Assembly (NCBI RefSeq): GCF_038593855.1
Contig: NZ_CP151996.1
Span: 248,001-312,000, forward strand
Direction: 5' to 3'
Length of the DNA stretch: 64,000 nt
Source: Lysinibacillus sp. FSL M8-0337
GTDB taxonomy: Bacteria; Bacillota; Bacilli; Bacillales_A; Planococcaceae
Part shown: piece by piece, positions 1-8,575 of the stretch
Layout of the letters: each line of letters opens with the position of its first letter
Position numbering within the stretch: position 1 is the stretch's first letter
The notes under the pieces: model-generated
The model's input: the letters and a program-made list of their open reading frames with translations, nothing else
Database searches by the model: none
Told to the model about the DNA's origin: nothing
Made by a program: the position numbers and the translations under genes

Positions 1-5
1 AGGTT

Positions 6-55
6 TACCCGCGGAACAGAGGGGAATACCCGCGAAACAAAGCAAAATACCCGCG
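6..55. repeat. Three short repeats at 21-bp spacing (array runs off the left edge)
   Basis: The octamer TACCCGCG occurs at 6-13, 27-34 and 48-55, each exactly 21 bp from the next. The two downstream copies are followed by similar A-rich spacers (GAAACAAAGCAAAA and GAACAGCATTAAAA). The array begins at the window edge, so its length is unknown. It lies just beyond the terminator of the SDR gene. Confidence 0.7.
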
Positions 56-64
56 AACAGCATT

Positions 65-102
65 AAAACCTACCTCGTCTTATAAACGAGGTAGGTTTTT
101 TT
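65..102. terminator. Intrinsic terminator of the SDR gene
   Basis: A perfect 14-bp inverted repeat (arms 65-78 and 86-99, core ACCTACCTCGT) has a 7-nt loop and A/T runs on both sides. It sits directly beyond the stop codon of the minus-strand gene at 105-866 and could work in both directions. Confidence 0.85.
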
Positions 103-104
103 AT

Positions 105-866
105 TTAGTAAGCACTCCAGCCAGCATCAGCTGCTAAAGCGACACCGTTAATAAGGCTGGAATCTTCAGAAGCTAAAAATAGTGCAATATTAGCAATATC
201 TGAAACTTGACCAGCTTTTGGCATAAGTTGTACACCGCGTACAGATTGTTGCATACCAAATGGGTCAACATTCGTCATGGCTGCAGCAAAGCCAGTTTCT
301 ACATGTGCGGGTGCAATCGCGTTGCAACGGATATTTTGTGAACCGTAGTGCGATGCAATATTTTTTGTCATACCTACAACTGCGTATTTCGCTGTAGTAT
401 AAGCTAGTCCACCGCGACCGCCCGTTAATCCTGCAATGGACGCCATGTTGACAATTGTTCCACCGCCATTTTCAATGAATATTGGTAATACTTGTCGAAT
501 AGCTCGCATTACACCACTTACATTAATGTCCATGACACGTTGCCAAACTGCATCTTCGACATTCGCCGCCGCCTGCATATTGTCACCAACTCCGGCATTA
601 TTGACTAAAATATCTATACGACCAAAATGAGCAACCGTATTAGCCATCATTTTTTGAATATCTTCTTCTACCGCAACATTTACTTTGACACCAAATGCCT
701 CAAAGCCAGCTTTATTAAACTCAGTAACAGTTGCATTTAATGCGTCCTCATTGAAGTCTGCAATAACAACTTTTGCCCCTTCTTGTGCATATTTACGCGC
801 AATTTCTTTACCGATTCCTGCTCCACTACCTGTAACAATCGCTACTTTATTTTGCAATTTCCCCAA
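105..866 (-). CDS. SDR-family NAD(P)-dependent oxidoreductase
   Basis: A 253-residue classical short-chain dehydrogenase/reductase, probably a cytosolic NAD(P)-dependent alcohol, sugar or 3-oxoacyl dehydrogenase. Visible motifs are the cofactor loop TGSGAGIG (12-19), NNAG (89-92) and the catalytic Ser143, Tyr156, Lys160. The acidic ADFNE after strand 2 hints at NAD preference. Length is normal for the FabG/glucose-dehydrogenase group. Translation starts at TTG (864-866) behind a GAGAGGG ribosome binding site. It is a single gene closed by the hairpin at 65-102 and is divergent from tcyP. The substrate cannot be read from the sequence. Confidence 0.9.
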   Translation of the reverse strand: MGKLQNKVAIVTGSGAGIGKEIARKYAQEGAKVVIADFNEDALNATVTEFNKAGFEAFGVKVNVAVEEDIQKMMANTVAHFGRIDILVNNAGVGDNMQAAANVEDAVWQRVMDINVSGVMRAIRQVLPIFIENGGGTIVNMASIAGLTGGRGGLAYTTAKYAVVGMTKNIASHYGSQNIRCNAIAPAHVETGFAAAMTNVDPFGMQQSVRGVQLMPKAGQVSDIANIALFLASEDSSLINGVALAADAGWSAY

Positions 867-990
867 AATTATTTCCCTCTCTCACAATAAGTTTACTGTT
901 AAACTAATTTGATTATAGTCTTTTTAGTCGTTAAATCAAAGAAATTGAACCGCTTACATTTTTAAAAATCTTAATCTTAATAAAACATAC

Positions 991-1019
991 TTGAATAATA
1001 GGTATTATAGGTATATAAT
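991..1019 (+). promoter_or_regulatory. SigA-type promoter of tcyP
   Basis: TTGAAT at 991-996 and TATAAT at 1014-1019 are separated by exactly 17 bp, and the RBS AGGAGG follows at 1050-1055. Bacillus tcyP is CymR-controlled. I could not identify a convincing CymR box, although the AT-rich core around 1000-1018 would be the place to look. Confidence 0.7.
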
Positions 1020-1060
1020 TCGGTTTACATTATAAATAAAACATCTTAGGAGGCTTTCTA

Positions 1061-2455
1061 TTGTCAACTTTACAAGTCATTCTTAACGTAGCACTGTTAC
1101 TTGCTTGCGTTGGAATTTTAGTTATTATGAATAAAAAACATGTGAAATTTTCAAATCGTGTTTTTGCTGGTCTAGGTTTAGGTATCGCACTAGGTCTAGG
1201 GTTGCAATTATTTTACGGTATTGACTCGGAAATTTTAGCCAAGACAACATCTTGGTACAACATTATTGGTACGGGTTATGTGAAACTGTTACAAATGGTG
1301 GCAATGCCTCTAGTATTTATTTCTATTTTGATTGCCTTTACGAAAATGACAATTGGCAAAAATTTTGGCAAAATGGCCGCTTTAATTTTAGCAATTTTAA
1401 TCGGTACGACAGCAGTATCAGCAGCAGTAGGGATTCTTTCAGCAACAATATTTGATTTAGATGCTACTCAAATTATGCAAGGCGACGCTGAAACAGAGCG
1501 TGGGGCATATATAGAAGAAAAGACAACGGGCATGACTGCACCTGATTTACCAACGCAAATTATTGAATTGTTCCCAGCGAATCCATTTCTTGATTTAACA
1601 GGTGCTCGTTCGACATCTACAATCGCAGTTGTTATATTTGCAGCATTTTTAGGTTTTGCTTATTTACGTGTCGCACGTAAAGATGGAGAGATGGCTGCAA
1701 CCATTAAAAAAGGCATTGATGCAGTGCATGCATTAGTAATGGGTGTTGTAACAATTGTTTTACGCTTAACACCATATGGTATTTTAGCCATTATGGCACG
1801 CACAGTCGCAACCTCTGATTTCGGGGCAATTTACAACTTAGGTAAATTCGTTATTGCTTCTTACGTTGCGTTAATTATTATGTTCCTTGTTCATTTACTA
1901 ATTATTTCTCTAAGCGGTCTAAATCCGTTTACGTATTTAAAAAAATCGCTTGAAACACTATTATTTGCCTTCACTTCACGTTCAAGTGCGGGGACTCTAC
2001 CTATGAATATTAAAACGCAGACTGGTAGACTTGGTGTACCAGAAGGGATAGCAAACTTTGCAGGTTCATTTGGTTTATCAATTGGTCAAAACGGTTGTGC
2101 TGGTGTATATCCTGCAATGCTTGCAATTATGATTGCACCAACTGTCGGCATTAATCCACTAGATCCTGTATTTATCATTACAGTTATTGCAGTGGTTGCA
2201 ATTAGTTCGTTCGGGGTAGCAGGTGTTGGTGGTGGTGCAACATTTGCAGCTATTCTTGTGCTATCAGCGCTTCATCTACCCGTTGCACTTGCCGGTATTT
2301 TGATTTCAATTGAGCCATTAATCGACATGGGGCGTACCGCTCTAAATGTAAGTGGATCAATGACAGCAGGGGTTACAACAGCACGTGTAACGAAAGAGTT
2401 GGATACAGAAATATATAATAATAAAGCTGTTAGCGCACAAGTTTCTGACTTATAG
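1061..2455 (+). CDS. tcyP: L-cystine:sodium symporter TcyP
   Basis: A 464-residue membrane carrier of the dicarboxylate/amino acid:cation symporter (DAACS) family, essentially the length of Bacillus subtilis TcyP. It takes up L-cystine as a sulfur source. About eight to ten hydrophobic segments are visible, with the family's Ser-rich re-entrant loop (AFTSRSSAGTLP) and the second conserved region with ISSFGVAGVGGG and LSALHLP. The start is TTG at 1061 after AGGAGG with ideal spacing. A clean promoter lies upstream and a bidirectional hairpin follows. It is monocistronic. Confidence 0.92.
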   Translation: MSTLQVILNVALLLACVGILVIMNKKHVKFSNRVFAGLGLGIALGLGLQLFYGIDSEILAKTTSWYNIIGTGYVKLLQMVAMPLVFISILIAFTKMTIGKNFGKMAALILAILIGTTAVSAAVGILSATIFDLDATQIMQGDAETERGAYIEEKTTGMTAPDLPTQIIELFPANPFLDLTGARSTSTIAVVIFAAFLGFAYLRVARKDGEMAATIKKGIDAVHALVMGVVTIVLRLTPYGILAIMARTVATSDFGAIYNLGKFVIASYVALIIMFLVHLLIISLSGLNPFTYLKKSLETLLFAFTSRSSAGTLPMNIKTQTGRLGVPEGIANFAGSFGLSIGQNGCAGVYPAMLAIMIAPTVGINPLDPVFIITVIAVVAISSFGVAGVGGGATFAAILVLSALHLPVALAGILISIEPLIDMGRTALNVSGSMTAGVTTARVTKELDTEIYNNKAVSAQVSDL

Positions 2456-2492
2456 GCTTGTAAAATGAGTTTGGAACATAACAAACATAGCA

Positions 2493-2532
2493 AAAAAGTG
2501 TTAGATTGATTGAAGTCAATCTAACACTTTTT
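2493..2532. terminator. Bidirectional terminator; member 1 of a dispersed hairpin family
   Basis: A 15-bp perfect inverted repeat with core AGTGTTAGATTGA (2495-2509 paired with 2516-2530) is flanked by A-run and T-run. It separates the convergent tcyP and chemoreceptor genes. Closely related hairpins with the same stem and flanks occur at 36909-36947 and 49870-49911. Confidence 0.85.
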
Positions 2533-2545
2533 CTCTTTTGTGCAG

Positions 2546-4009
2546 TCAATAAGTATTTTTTATGTTTTCAGTGCTTTTGGCTGTGTCATCAATGTACTTT
2601 GCAATAATATGGTTGTCAGCTGTGATGTTTTCAATTGATGCATTCATTTGTTGTAAGGTTGCAGTGGCCTCCTCAATAATGGCAGCAAAATCATTTGTCG
2701 ACGAGTCAACATTTTTGCTGTTTACAGCTACTTCATTTGATAAATGCTCAAATTCATCAAATTTTATTTTTAATGAATGTAAAATATTGCTTAATTGAAT
2801 AAAGTTTGAATTAACTAACTTTGTAGATTCTACACTTTGATGCAATGTGTCGCTACTTCTTGTCATGTTCACCTGTGCTAATTTATTCGTTGTATTGACA
2901 TCCGTTAAATTTTCACTGATTTTGACAGTAAGATTATTCGTTAAATCCGCTAAATTTCGTATTTCTTGAGCCACAACAGAAAATCCTTTTCCAGCATCCC
3001 CAGCACGAGCCGCCTCAATCGAAGCATTTAATGCCAATAAATTTGTCTGTTCCGTTATTTGTTGAATATCATTGGCAAACTGATTTGTTTCTTCAATTTT
3101 TTCCGTTAAGGTTTTGAAGTTTTCACTTAAGTTGGATATTACATTTTGCAGACTATTCATCTCCGTTGTAAGATGATTTATTTTATTTTGGCCTTCATCC
3201 GCTAAGTTACTAGATTGAATAGAGTCATCTATTAAACGAACTGTTATGTCATTCATGGAATGGATTGCTGCTAAGTTATTTTGTGCACTATCCGCTATTT
3301 TAGATATTTGCTCACTTTGCAACATACTACCTGATGAGATTTCATTCATGGCTAGTTGAATTTCTTCTTGCGATCTTAAACCAAATTGAACTTTTTCGTT
3401 AATTTTACTAATGCTTTCAGCAATAACGGCGATTTCGCTTTCTAAATGAAGTCTATGTTCTTCTTTTGTTTTTGCATCGGCTTCTGCGATTTCACTATAT
3501 GCTTGTAACTTTTTAAATTGGTTTTGATTCATACGGATTAAGATTGTTAACAGAAATCCAATAAACAAATAAATGATAACAAAAGAAGTAATTTTTTCAC
3601 TAGCAAATTCAGGTTTAGGGAAGAGATAAATTAAACCAAGCGTTATAAACCCTAGACTATAGCCAATACTAAATATTTTGGTATTAAATTGAACAGCAGA
3701 AAAGATAGCAAAGAAAAAAATTGAAAGAGCAGTGGATAATTCCCCACCATAAATCATGACTAAACCAATATTAAAGACATTCATAATGATCACGATCAAA
3801 TAGGGGAAGACATACTCTTTTTGATAACGATTACTGACTATATATAACAATGGATAAAAAATAATTTGAAAGCTATAAAAAAAGATAATCCAAAAATCTG
3901 GTTTTAAAGATAATGTGCCGAGTAAACCTAAAATTGTTGAAGCTAAATAAGTAAAAAGCATCAGCTTATTTTTATTTTTCAAGTCCATTAATTTTAATTG
4001 CTCAATCAT
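2546..4009 (-). CDS. Methyl-accepting chemotaxis protein with multi-span membrane N-terminus
   Basis: A 487-residue chemoreceptor. Residues about 15-165 form five to six transmembrane segments in place of the usual single extracytoplasmic sensor loop. After a charged linker, residues about 190-487 form a coiled-coil signalling domain whose hairpin tip holds [19 protein letters not shown], the conserved CheA/CheW contact site. No HAMP domain is obvious. It should relay a membrane-borne signal to CheA; the ligand is unknown. ATG at 4009 follows an AGGAGG site. It is a single gene, convergent with tcyP. Confidence 0.9.
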   Translation of the reverse strand: MIEQLKLMDLKNKNKLMLFTYLASTILGLLGTLSLKPDFWIIFFYSFQIIFYPLLYIVSNRYQKEYVFPYLIVIIMNVFNIGLVMIYGGELSTALSIFFFAIFSAVQFNTKIFSIGYSLGFITLGLIYLFPKPEFASEKITSFVIIYLFIGFLLTILIRMNQNQFKKLQAYSEIAEADAKTKEEHRLHLESEIAVIAESISKINEKVQFGLRSQEEIQLAMNEISSGSMLQSEQISKIADSAQNNLAAIHSMNDITVRLIDDSIQSSNLADEGQNKINHLTTEMNSLQNVISNLSENFKTLTEKIEETNQFANDIQQITEQTNLLALNASIEAARAGDAGKGFSVVAQEIRNLADLTNNLTVKISENLTDVNTTNKLAQVNMTRSSDTLHQSVESTKLVNSNFIQLSNILHSLKIKFDEFEHLSNEVAVNSKNVDSSTNDFAAIIEEATATLQQMNASIENITADNHIIAKYIDDTAKSTENIKNTY

Positions 4010-4340
4010 ATTGCACTAAAGACCTCCTGTTTAATTTGTTATTTTAAAATAGTAATTAAGTGGATTGTTTATCTTTAAACTAGTTATTAGAATTGATTAT
4101 AGTTATTTTAACTGGAAGTAGTAAAGCATTATTTTCAATTTTTACCGATGTTAGTTAGAACTACCTACGTAATCAATTTTGAAATTGTAAAAAAAATTTT
4201 CAAATAGAGGGAAAATGTTATGACAAGTATTTCTCGTTCAATAAATAAATTTTCTGTGAAATTAATTAATTTAATATTAAACAGTTTAATGTTAAAATAA
4301 ATTGCAGGTCACAAAAGTTTCACAATTATTGGAGGTGTTT
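4010..4340. other. AT-rich intergenic gap
   Basis: About 330 bp between the chemoreceptor start and the decayed gene at 4341. Apart from the chemoreceptor RBS and AT-rich, promoter-like stretches I see no ORF with an RBS, no strong hairpin and no repeat. Confidence 0.5.
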
Positions 4341-4561
4341 ATGTGGGGAGAAAGCAGGATAAAGTCTAATATAACGCGGTTTTAGAGGATAAATGGTCAA
4401 CTGCGAATTCGCTTGCAGAAATGTGAAAAGTAAGCTACCGCAGATTTAATAAAAAGAAAGTAGTAGCTTTTTAGAGGCAATCTGTGTACAAGGATTCCTC
4501 AGCATTTGTTCTTTTAAACAATGAAGCCGATCATTCTTTTTATGAAGTAGTTCTTACTTGA
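4341..4561 (+). pseudogene. Decayed small gene with HTH-like N-terminus
   Basis: A strong RBS (GGAGGTG, 4331-4337) precedes ATG 4341. The opening frame runs only 14 codons, but one lost base in the T-run near 4382 moves the reading into a frame that continues to TGA 4559-4561. That frame holds LEDKWSTANSLAEM, a stop, KVSYRRFNKKKVVAF, a stop, and then a 28-codon tail with SAFVLLNNEADHSFYEVVLT. The middle resembles a helix-turn-helix. So I see one frameshift and two in-frame stops in a gene of about 73 codons. The family was not recognised. It could also be chance reading of non-coding DNA. Confidence 0.4.
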
Positions 4562-4713
4562 ACCATGTACATCAGCTTAGGCTAATGGACAAGTTAAGTA
4601 ATGTAAATATACAACAAAATAAATCATGGCATATGTGCCAATTTGTAGCTAAATGGCGAATTTTGGCGTTTTATGTAAAACAAAGTCGTTTATATAAAAG
4701 GAGAAAAAGGGAA

Positions 4714-5979
4714 ATGAGTGCTAATAAGAAAAGGTTTCACTTTGCATGGCTAGTATTACTAGGTTTATGTATTTCAGTTGGTTTAGCTAAGTCGGGATTA
4801 AACAGTTCGGCAGGACTATTCCTATCACCCGTATCTGAAGACATTGGTGTAGGTCTTGGAAATTTAACGTTATATCTAAGTATTTCATCTATCGTTACAA
4901 TGGTATTTTTACCGATTGGTGGGAGATTAATGGCGAAGTATGATACACGTATTTTACTTAGCGTTGCTATTATTTTACAAGCGGGTGCCTTTGCTTTATT
5001 CGGTATGATGAACTCTGTATGGGGATGGTATATCCTTGCAATGCCATTAGCTATTGGTGGCGTATTAATTACAGTATTAGCTGGACCTGTATTAGTCAAT
5101 CAATGGTTTAAACAGCGCAGTGGACTAGCTTTAGGTATTATTACTGCTTCTGGAGGTTTGATCGGAGCGTTTACACAACCTTTAATTGGTAACTTAATTG
5201 CCACTCAAGGTTGGCGAAGTGCTTATATTATTGTAGGTGTAGCAGCGATTATTATTATCGTACCAACAATTATTTTATTTTTAAGAAAATCACCACAAGA
5301 AAAAGGATTATTACCTTATGGTGCAGCGGACAATAACAATGTAGAGAAGAAAGTAGAAACGGATACTAGCAATACCGGAATCTCGTTTGCAGATGCTAAA
5401 AAGTCTTTATCATTTTTATTGTTAATTTTGTTCTTCTTTATTATTACGTCAATAGCAAGTTTTTCAATCCATATTCCAACGTATCTTGTAAATCAAGGGT
5501 TTAGTGTGAAGTTTACTGGTAATGTGATGGCTGCTTTAATGGTTGGTGTATTGTTAGGGTCAATTATTTTCGGGTATTTAATTGATAAAATTGGTGCTAA
5601 AAATACAACCGTTATCGCCATGTCGATTGGCTTAGTGTCTATGATTTTATTGCTCTTCTTTGTTGAAAGTACAATTGCAATCGTTGTAGCTGTTGGTCTT
5701 TTCGGATTTGTCACAGCTTGTATAGGAACATTAGCGCCTGCTATTACTTCTGCCTTATTTGGTAATAAAAATTACAGTCAAATCTATTCGACCGTTTCAA
5801 TTGGCTTGGCAGTAGCGGGTATTATTGCACTTCCAGCGTATGGTTATATTTTTGATTTCACAGGAAGCTACACAGCTGTTTTATACATTATTGTAATCAT
5901 GTTAATCATTAATATTGTTTCTGTCTTAGTTGCTTTCCGCAATAAAGAAAAAATGGTGCAAAACGGACTGTGGAAATAA
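4714..5979 (+). CDS. MFS transporter, oxalate/formate antiporter-like (OFA/monocarboxylate group)
   Basis: A 421-residue, 12-span major facilitator with two six-helix halves and a central cytoplasmic loop near residues 200-225. The N-terminus (FHFAWLVLLGLCISVGLAKSG) and the general pattern match OFA-type carriers, which move small carboxylates. The substrate is not determinable. I chose ATG 4714, behind AAAGGAG with 10-nt spacing, over an in-frame start at 4558, because the extra 52 residues are polar, have no RBS, and overlap the remnant at 4341-4561. A terminator hairpin follows the stop. Confidence 0.85.
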   Translation: MSANKKRFHFAWLVLLGLCISVGLAKSGLNSSAGLFLSPVSEDIGVGLGNLTLYLSISSIVTMVFLPIGGRLMAKYDTRILLSVAIILQAGAFALFGMMNSVWGWYILAMPLAIGGVLITVLAGPVLVNQWFKQRSGLALGIITASGGLIGAFTQPLIGNLIATQGWRSAYIIVGVAAIIIIVPTIILFLRKSPQEKGLLPYGAADNNNVEKKVETDTSNTGISFADAKKSLSFLLLILFFFIITSIASFSIHIPTYLVNQGFSVKFTGNVMAALMVGVLLGSIIFGYLIDKIGAKNTTVIAMSIGLVSMILLLFFVESTIAIVVAVGLFGFVTACIGTLAPAITSALFGNKNYSQIYSTVSIGLAVAGIIALPAYGYIFDFTGSYTAVLYIIVIMLIINIVSVLVAFRNKEKMVQNGLWK

Positions 5980-5997
5980 GATATTAATTGGCAAACT

Positions 5998-6041
5998 AAA
6001 AACTACGCCTAACTTGTTAGACAAGTCATGGTGTAGTTTTT
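5998..6041. terminator. Intrinsic terminator between convergent genes
   Basis: AAAAACTACGCC (5998-6009) pairs with GGTGTAGTTTTT (6030-6041), with one G-T wobble and an inner ACTTGT/ACAAGT stem. It ends the MFS gene and may also serve the minus-strand gene at 6089. Confidence 0.8.
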
Positions 6042-6063
6042 GTTTTCAGGATAATTGTTTGAG

Positions 6064-6085
6064 AATTGTTTGAGTGACTGGCACC
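6064..6085 (+). repeat. 22-bp dispersed repeat, copy 1
   Basis: Contains GTTTGAGTGACTGGCACC. It lies three bases from the stop codon of the minus-strand gene at 6089 in a convergent gap, beside the terminator at 5998-6041. A partial extra unit (AATTGTTTGAG) precedes it. Confidence 0.85.
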
Positions 6086-6088
6086 CAG

Positions 6089-6403
6089 TTAAATAATTTT
6101 TACATAAAAGTCTTTGCCGTTTATAATGTCAGTTAATTCAATGTTGTAATGAGTTTTATAGTAATCATAAATATTGCGTGCTAAACCGGAGTGTCCATTT
6201 AAATAAGTTCCCTTTTTAACTTCTTTCCGTGGATTGTGAAAATCAAAATATAAGCGCGAATCGTGGCACATTGAATTTAAAATGGCTTTAAATTCCTGTT
6301 CCTCAATATGAATTCCTCGCGTATATTGGCACTCTCGGCGATACGTATCGTGTGAGACATTCACAGGTGAAGACTCAAGGGTCATTTCGATTTTTCTATT
6401 CAA
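6089..6403 (-). CDS. Hypothetical protein, 104 residues
   Basis: Family not recognised. It is a soluble protein with no signal peptide or membrane segment. Conserved-looking features are a central acidic/aromatic patch (HDSRLYFDFHNPRKE) and a YDYYKTHYNIELTDIINGK segment near the C-terminus. I set the start at TTG 6401-6403, which has AAAGGAG nine bases upstream, rather than an ATG nine codons earlier that lies before that RBS. Single gene, convergent with the MFS gene. Confidence 0.65.
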   Translation of the reverse strand: MNRKIEMTLESSPVNVSHDTYRRECQYTRGIHIEEQEFKAILNSMCHDSRLYFDFHNPRKEVKKGTYLNGHSGLARNIYDYYKTHYNIELTDIINGKDFYVKII

Positions 6404-6529
6404 ATGACAACAGCTCCTTTCAAGATTCATTACTATTCTCTCTATTATAAAATTGTCAGAAAATTATATCAATATTTATCTACAGTAAAGAATTAAGAAA
6501 TGTAACTTGTAGGGGAGGGATAGGGTAAT

Positions 6530-7084
6530 TTACCAATCTTGCTGTTGCATTTCCTCTGCAATTACTTGAAGATCATAGGAATTGATGGTTAGAAGCGTAT
6601 AGTCGTGGGTTTCCATATATTTTTCTGCCAACCGCTTGATATACTTCGGAGAGCCCTCGTTTTCTTCATCATAAACAAGCAACAAACCGTCCGAATTTTG
6701 AATAATAAACTTGTCTTTCTCTGTAAACTGCCAAGGAGCCTCATACGGCTTTTTTGTCACACTCGTTACAAAGTCTGCTTGCGCTACTAGTGATAAATAC
6801 TTTTCTTGTTTCATTTCTTGCCAATTTTTTTCTTGCTCTAAAAAGGGTGTGATAACTGCATATTTTAAGTCAGGAAATTCCTCTTTTAATGTTAAGACAA
6901 CCTCCACGCTCCATGTTTCAACACCTTGCTGTCCACTAATAATGACCCATTCTAAACCTTCATCTAATAGATTTCTTAAGCGATTTTCTAAAGCTTTTTT
7001 GATAATAGGGATACCAGGATGTTTATCATTAAAAATGCCTAGTTCATGTGGTTTGTAGCCTGTTATAATCATTCGCTGAAGCAC
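6530..7084 (-). CDS. ypsA: YpsA-type SLOG-superfamily protein (DUF1273)
   Basis: A 184-residue protein of the DUF1273 family, which adopts a Rossmann-like SLOG fold predicted to bind a nucleotide-derived ligand. In Bacillus, YpsA has been linked to cell division. The diagnostic N-terminus MIITGYKPHELGIF and the GxxG-like turn ISGQQGVETW are present. Length matches the family (about 180). The start is GTG 7082-7084 behind GGGGG, with ATG four codons later as alternative; the longer in-frame extension has no RBS. It lacks the usual neighbour gpsB and lies downstream of the DUF418/small-peptide pair. Confidence 0.85.
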   Translation of the reverse strand: MLQRMIITGYKPHELGIFNDKHPGIPIIKKALENRLRNLLDEGLEWVIISGQQGVETWSVEVVLTLKEEFPDLKYAVITPFLEQEKNWQEMKQEKYLSLVAQADFVTSVTKKPYEAPWQFTEKDKFIIQNSDGLLLVYDEENEGSPKYIKRLAEKYMETHDYTLLTINSYDLQVIAEEMQQQDW

Positions 7085-7220
7085 TAAAACGCCCCCTAAG
7101 CTGTTTGTATGTATCAAGTATACAGCAGGGGACGGATGAACACGAATGACAAATCCGGTTGGTATAATGTAATGATTTCTTATATTTATTTTACGGTTGT
7201 TCCCAAGAAAATAATGACGC

Positions 7221-7316
7221 TTAAAATGCAAAAATTGTTAAGACTACAGTTGCTGTTGCGCAAATGCCAAGAAACCACCAAGTGTCTGAGAAATCCTCTT
7301 TCGTTTCACTATTCAT
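7221..7316 (-). CDS. 31-residue single-span membrane peptide coupled to the DUF418 gene
   Basis: ATG 7314-7316 opens a 31-codon ORF with a polar acidic N-terminus (MNSETKEDFSDTWW) and one hydrophobic helix (LGICATATVVLTIFAF). Its start overlaps the last codons of the DUF418 gene, and AGAAAGGAAG lies at RBS distance, so translation is probably coupled. The charge pattern and aromatic belt look like a real small membrane protein. Its partner may be the upstream DUF418 protein; this is inference from overlap only. Confidence 0.6.
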   Translation of the reverse strand: MNSETKEDFSDTWWFLGICATATVVLTIFAF

Positions 7317-8472
7317 AGGATATACTTCCTTTCTGTTTAATGCGTCCATTCCAAGACCAATTTGTCCATATACGGAGCAGCGCTTCAAATGGACCCCGTT
7401 TAAATTTCTTTAAATAAACAATGCTTAAAATGCATTGCAAGCTATATACTGCAATTCCCAAAATTACGCCGCCAAACACGCCCAATTTGCCAAATAAGCC
7501 GAGTCCATAACCGTAAAACACGGTCGTACAAATCACCGTTTGTAATAAATAATTGGTTAGCGATAATTTCCCCACGCTTTCAAAAGCGGTAGACAGACGT
7601 TGAATAGGTCGAGAATGAAATAGTAGAGCAGCCAAACAAATATAACCAACTGCTAACACCATTGAGCCACCTACAAGCAACATAGTAGAAAATGGGCTAT
7701 CTATGAAACTAATACTTTTACAAGTAATGCCTATTGGTACAAATAATGAGCCAAGGATATACCATTTCTTTTCATCTTGCATATGTTCAAAAGCATGATT
7801 TTTCGCTAGCCCCATGCCTAAAAGAAATAATGGTGCAAAAAATAATGGCGCAAAAATGATTATGAAATAGATCATAAGTGGGTCATCTACGTCAGGAGGC
7901 ATGACGTTTAATCGAAAATCGTAAATTTCTTGATAGCTACCATTCGCATAGATGGTATTTGCTTTATCAATATATACTGCCATTTTTTTTTCTTCTTTTT
8001 CTGTTGTTTCGTCTGAACCATATGTTAAAGCGGTTGCCAATACAAATAATACGCTAGCCCAAATAAATAATGTTTTTGGTTTGCGATTTATGAATGGAAT
8101 TAAAAATAATGTCATAATTCCATAAAACAGTAAAATGTCACCTTCCCATAAAAATGTAGAATGAATAAATCCAAGTGTGATTAATCCCGTTGCCCTACGT
8201 AAAATGGACCAGCGACTTTTCCCTTTTTTATTACGGATTGACTGTATAAATTTAATAAGAGAAAAACCGAACAGCATTGTGAAAATGGGCATAAAAGAAC
8301 CTTCGATAAAAATTTTTACAAAATATAACGCCCCTGTATCGAGAGTCGATAGATGTTCTGGTTTTTCTTTTCCATAAATGCCGAACTGAAAAATAAGCAA
8401 GTTGGCCATTAAAATACCAAATAAACTAAATCCACGCATTGCATCGATGAAGCGTACACGATTTGCTATCAT
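7309..8472 (-). CDS. DUF418 (YeiB-like) multi-span membrane protein
   Basis: A 387-residue integral membrane protein. The N-terminus (RVRFIDAMRGFSLFGILMANL) is the signature of the YeiB/DUF418 family, and the C-terminal third (FESVGKLSLTNYLLQT, then GPFEALLRIWT) is the DUF418 domain proper. About ten transmembrane segments are visible. The family is distantly like acyltransferase-3 membrane enzymes; its biochemical role is unknown. ATG 8472 has AAAGGAG upstream. It overlaps a 31-residue peptide gene at its 3' end and is divergent from a two-component system. Confidence 0.85.
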   Translation of the reverse strand: MIANRVRFIDAMRGFSLFGILMANLLIFQFGIYGKEKPEHLSTLDTGALYFVKIFIEGSFMPIFTMLFGFSLIKFIQSIRNKKGKSRWSILRRATGLITLGFIHSTFLWEGDILLFYGIMTLFLIPFINRKPKTLFIWASVLFVLATALTYGSDETTEKEEKKMAVYIDKANTIYANGSYQEIYDFRLNVMPPDVDDPLMIYFIIIFAPLFFAPLFLLGMGLAKNHAFEHMQDEKKWYILGSLFVPIGITCKSISFIDSPFSTMLLVGGSMVLAVGYICLAALLFHSRPIQRLSTAFESVGKLSLTNYLLQTVICTTVFYGYGLGLFGKLGVFGGVILGIAVYSLQCILSIVYLKKFKRGPFEALLRIWTNWSWNGRIKQKGSISYE

Positions 8473-8575
8473 TGCCTTTTAACTCCTTTATTGGTTAACT
8501 TATATATAGTGTAGTTGGTAAAGCTTATAGTGAAATAACGACTACCTTAAAGTAATCTTAAAAGTAGGTGACAGG

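Noticed and set aside
6..55. Left-edge repeats as a CRISPR array
   Set aside because: Units of 8 bp with 13-bp spacers that resemble each other do not fit repeat-spacer architecture; no cas genes.
867..1060. S-box or T-box riboswitch upstream of tcyP
   Set aside because: No conserved motifs, no terminator hairpin; the promoter is only about 40 bp from the start codon.
4558..4713. Upstream in-frame extension of the OFA-type MFS protein
   Set aside because: No RBS, polar and basic content, overlap with a decayed gene; ATG 4714 has a proper AAAGGAG.
7109..7318. 69-codon plus-strand ORF opposite the YpsA/DUF418 junction
   Set aside because: It is antisense to the better-supported 31-residue peptide and upstream DNA of ypsA, has no RBS and no protein-like pattern.
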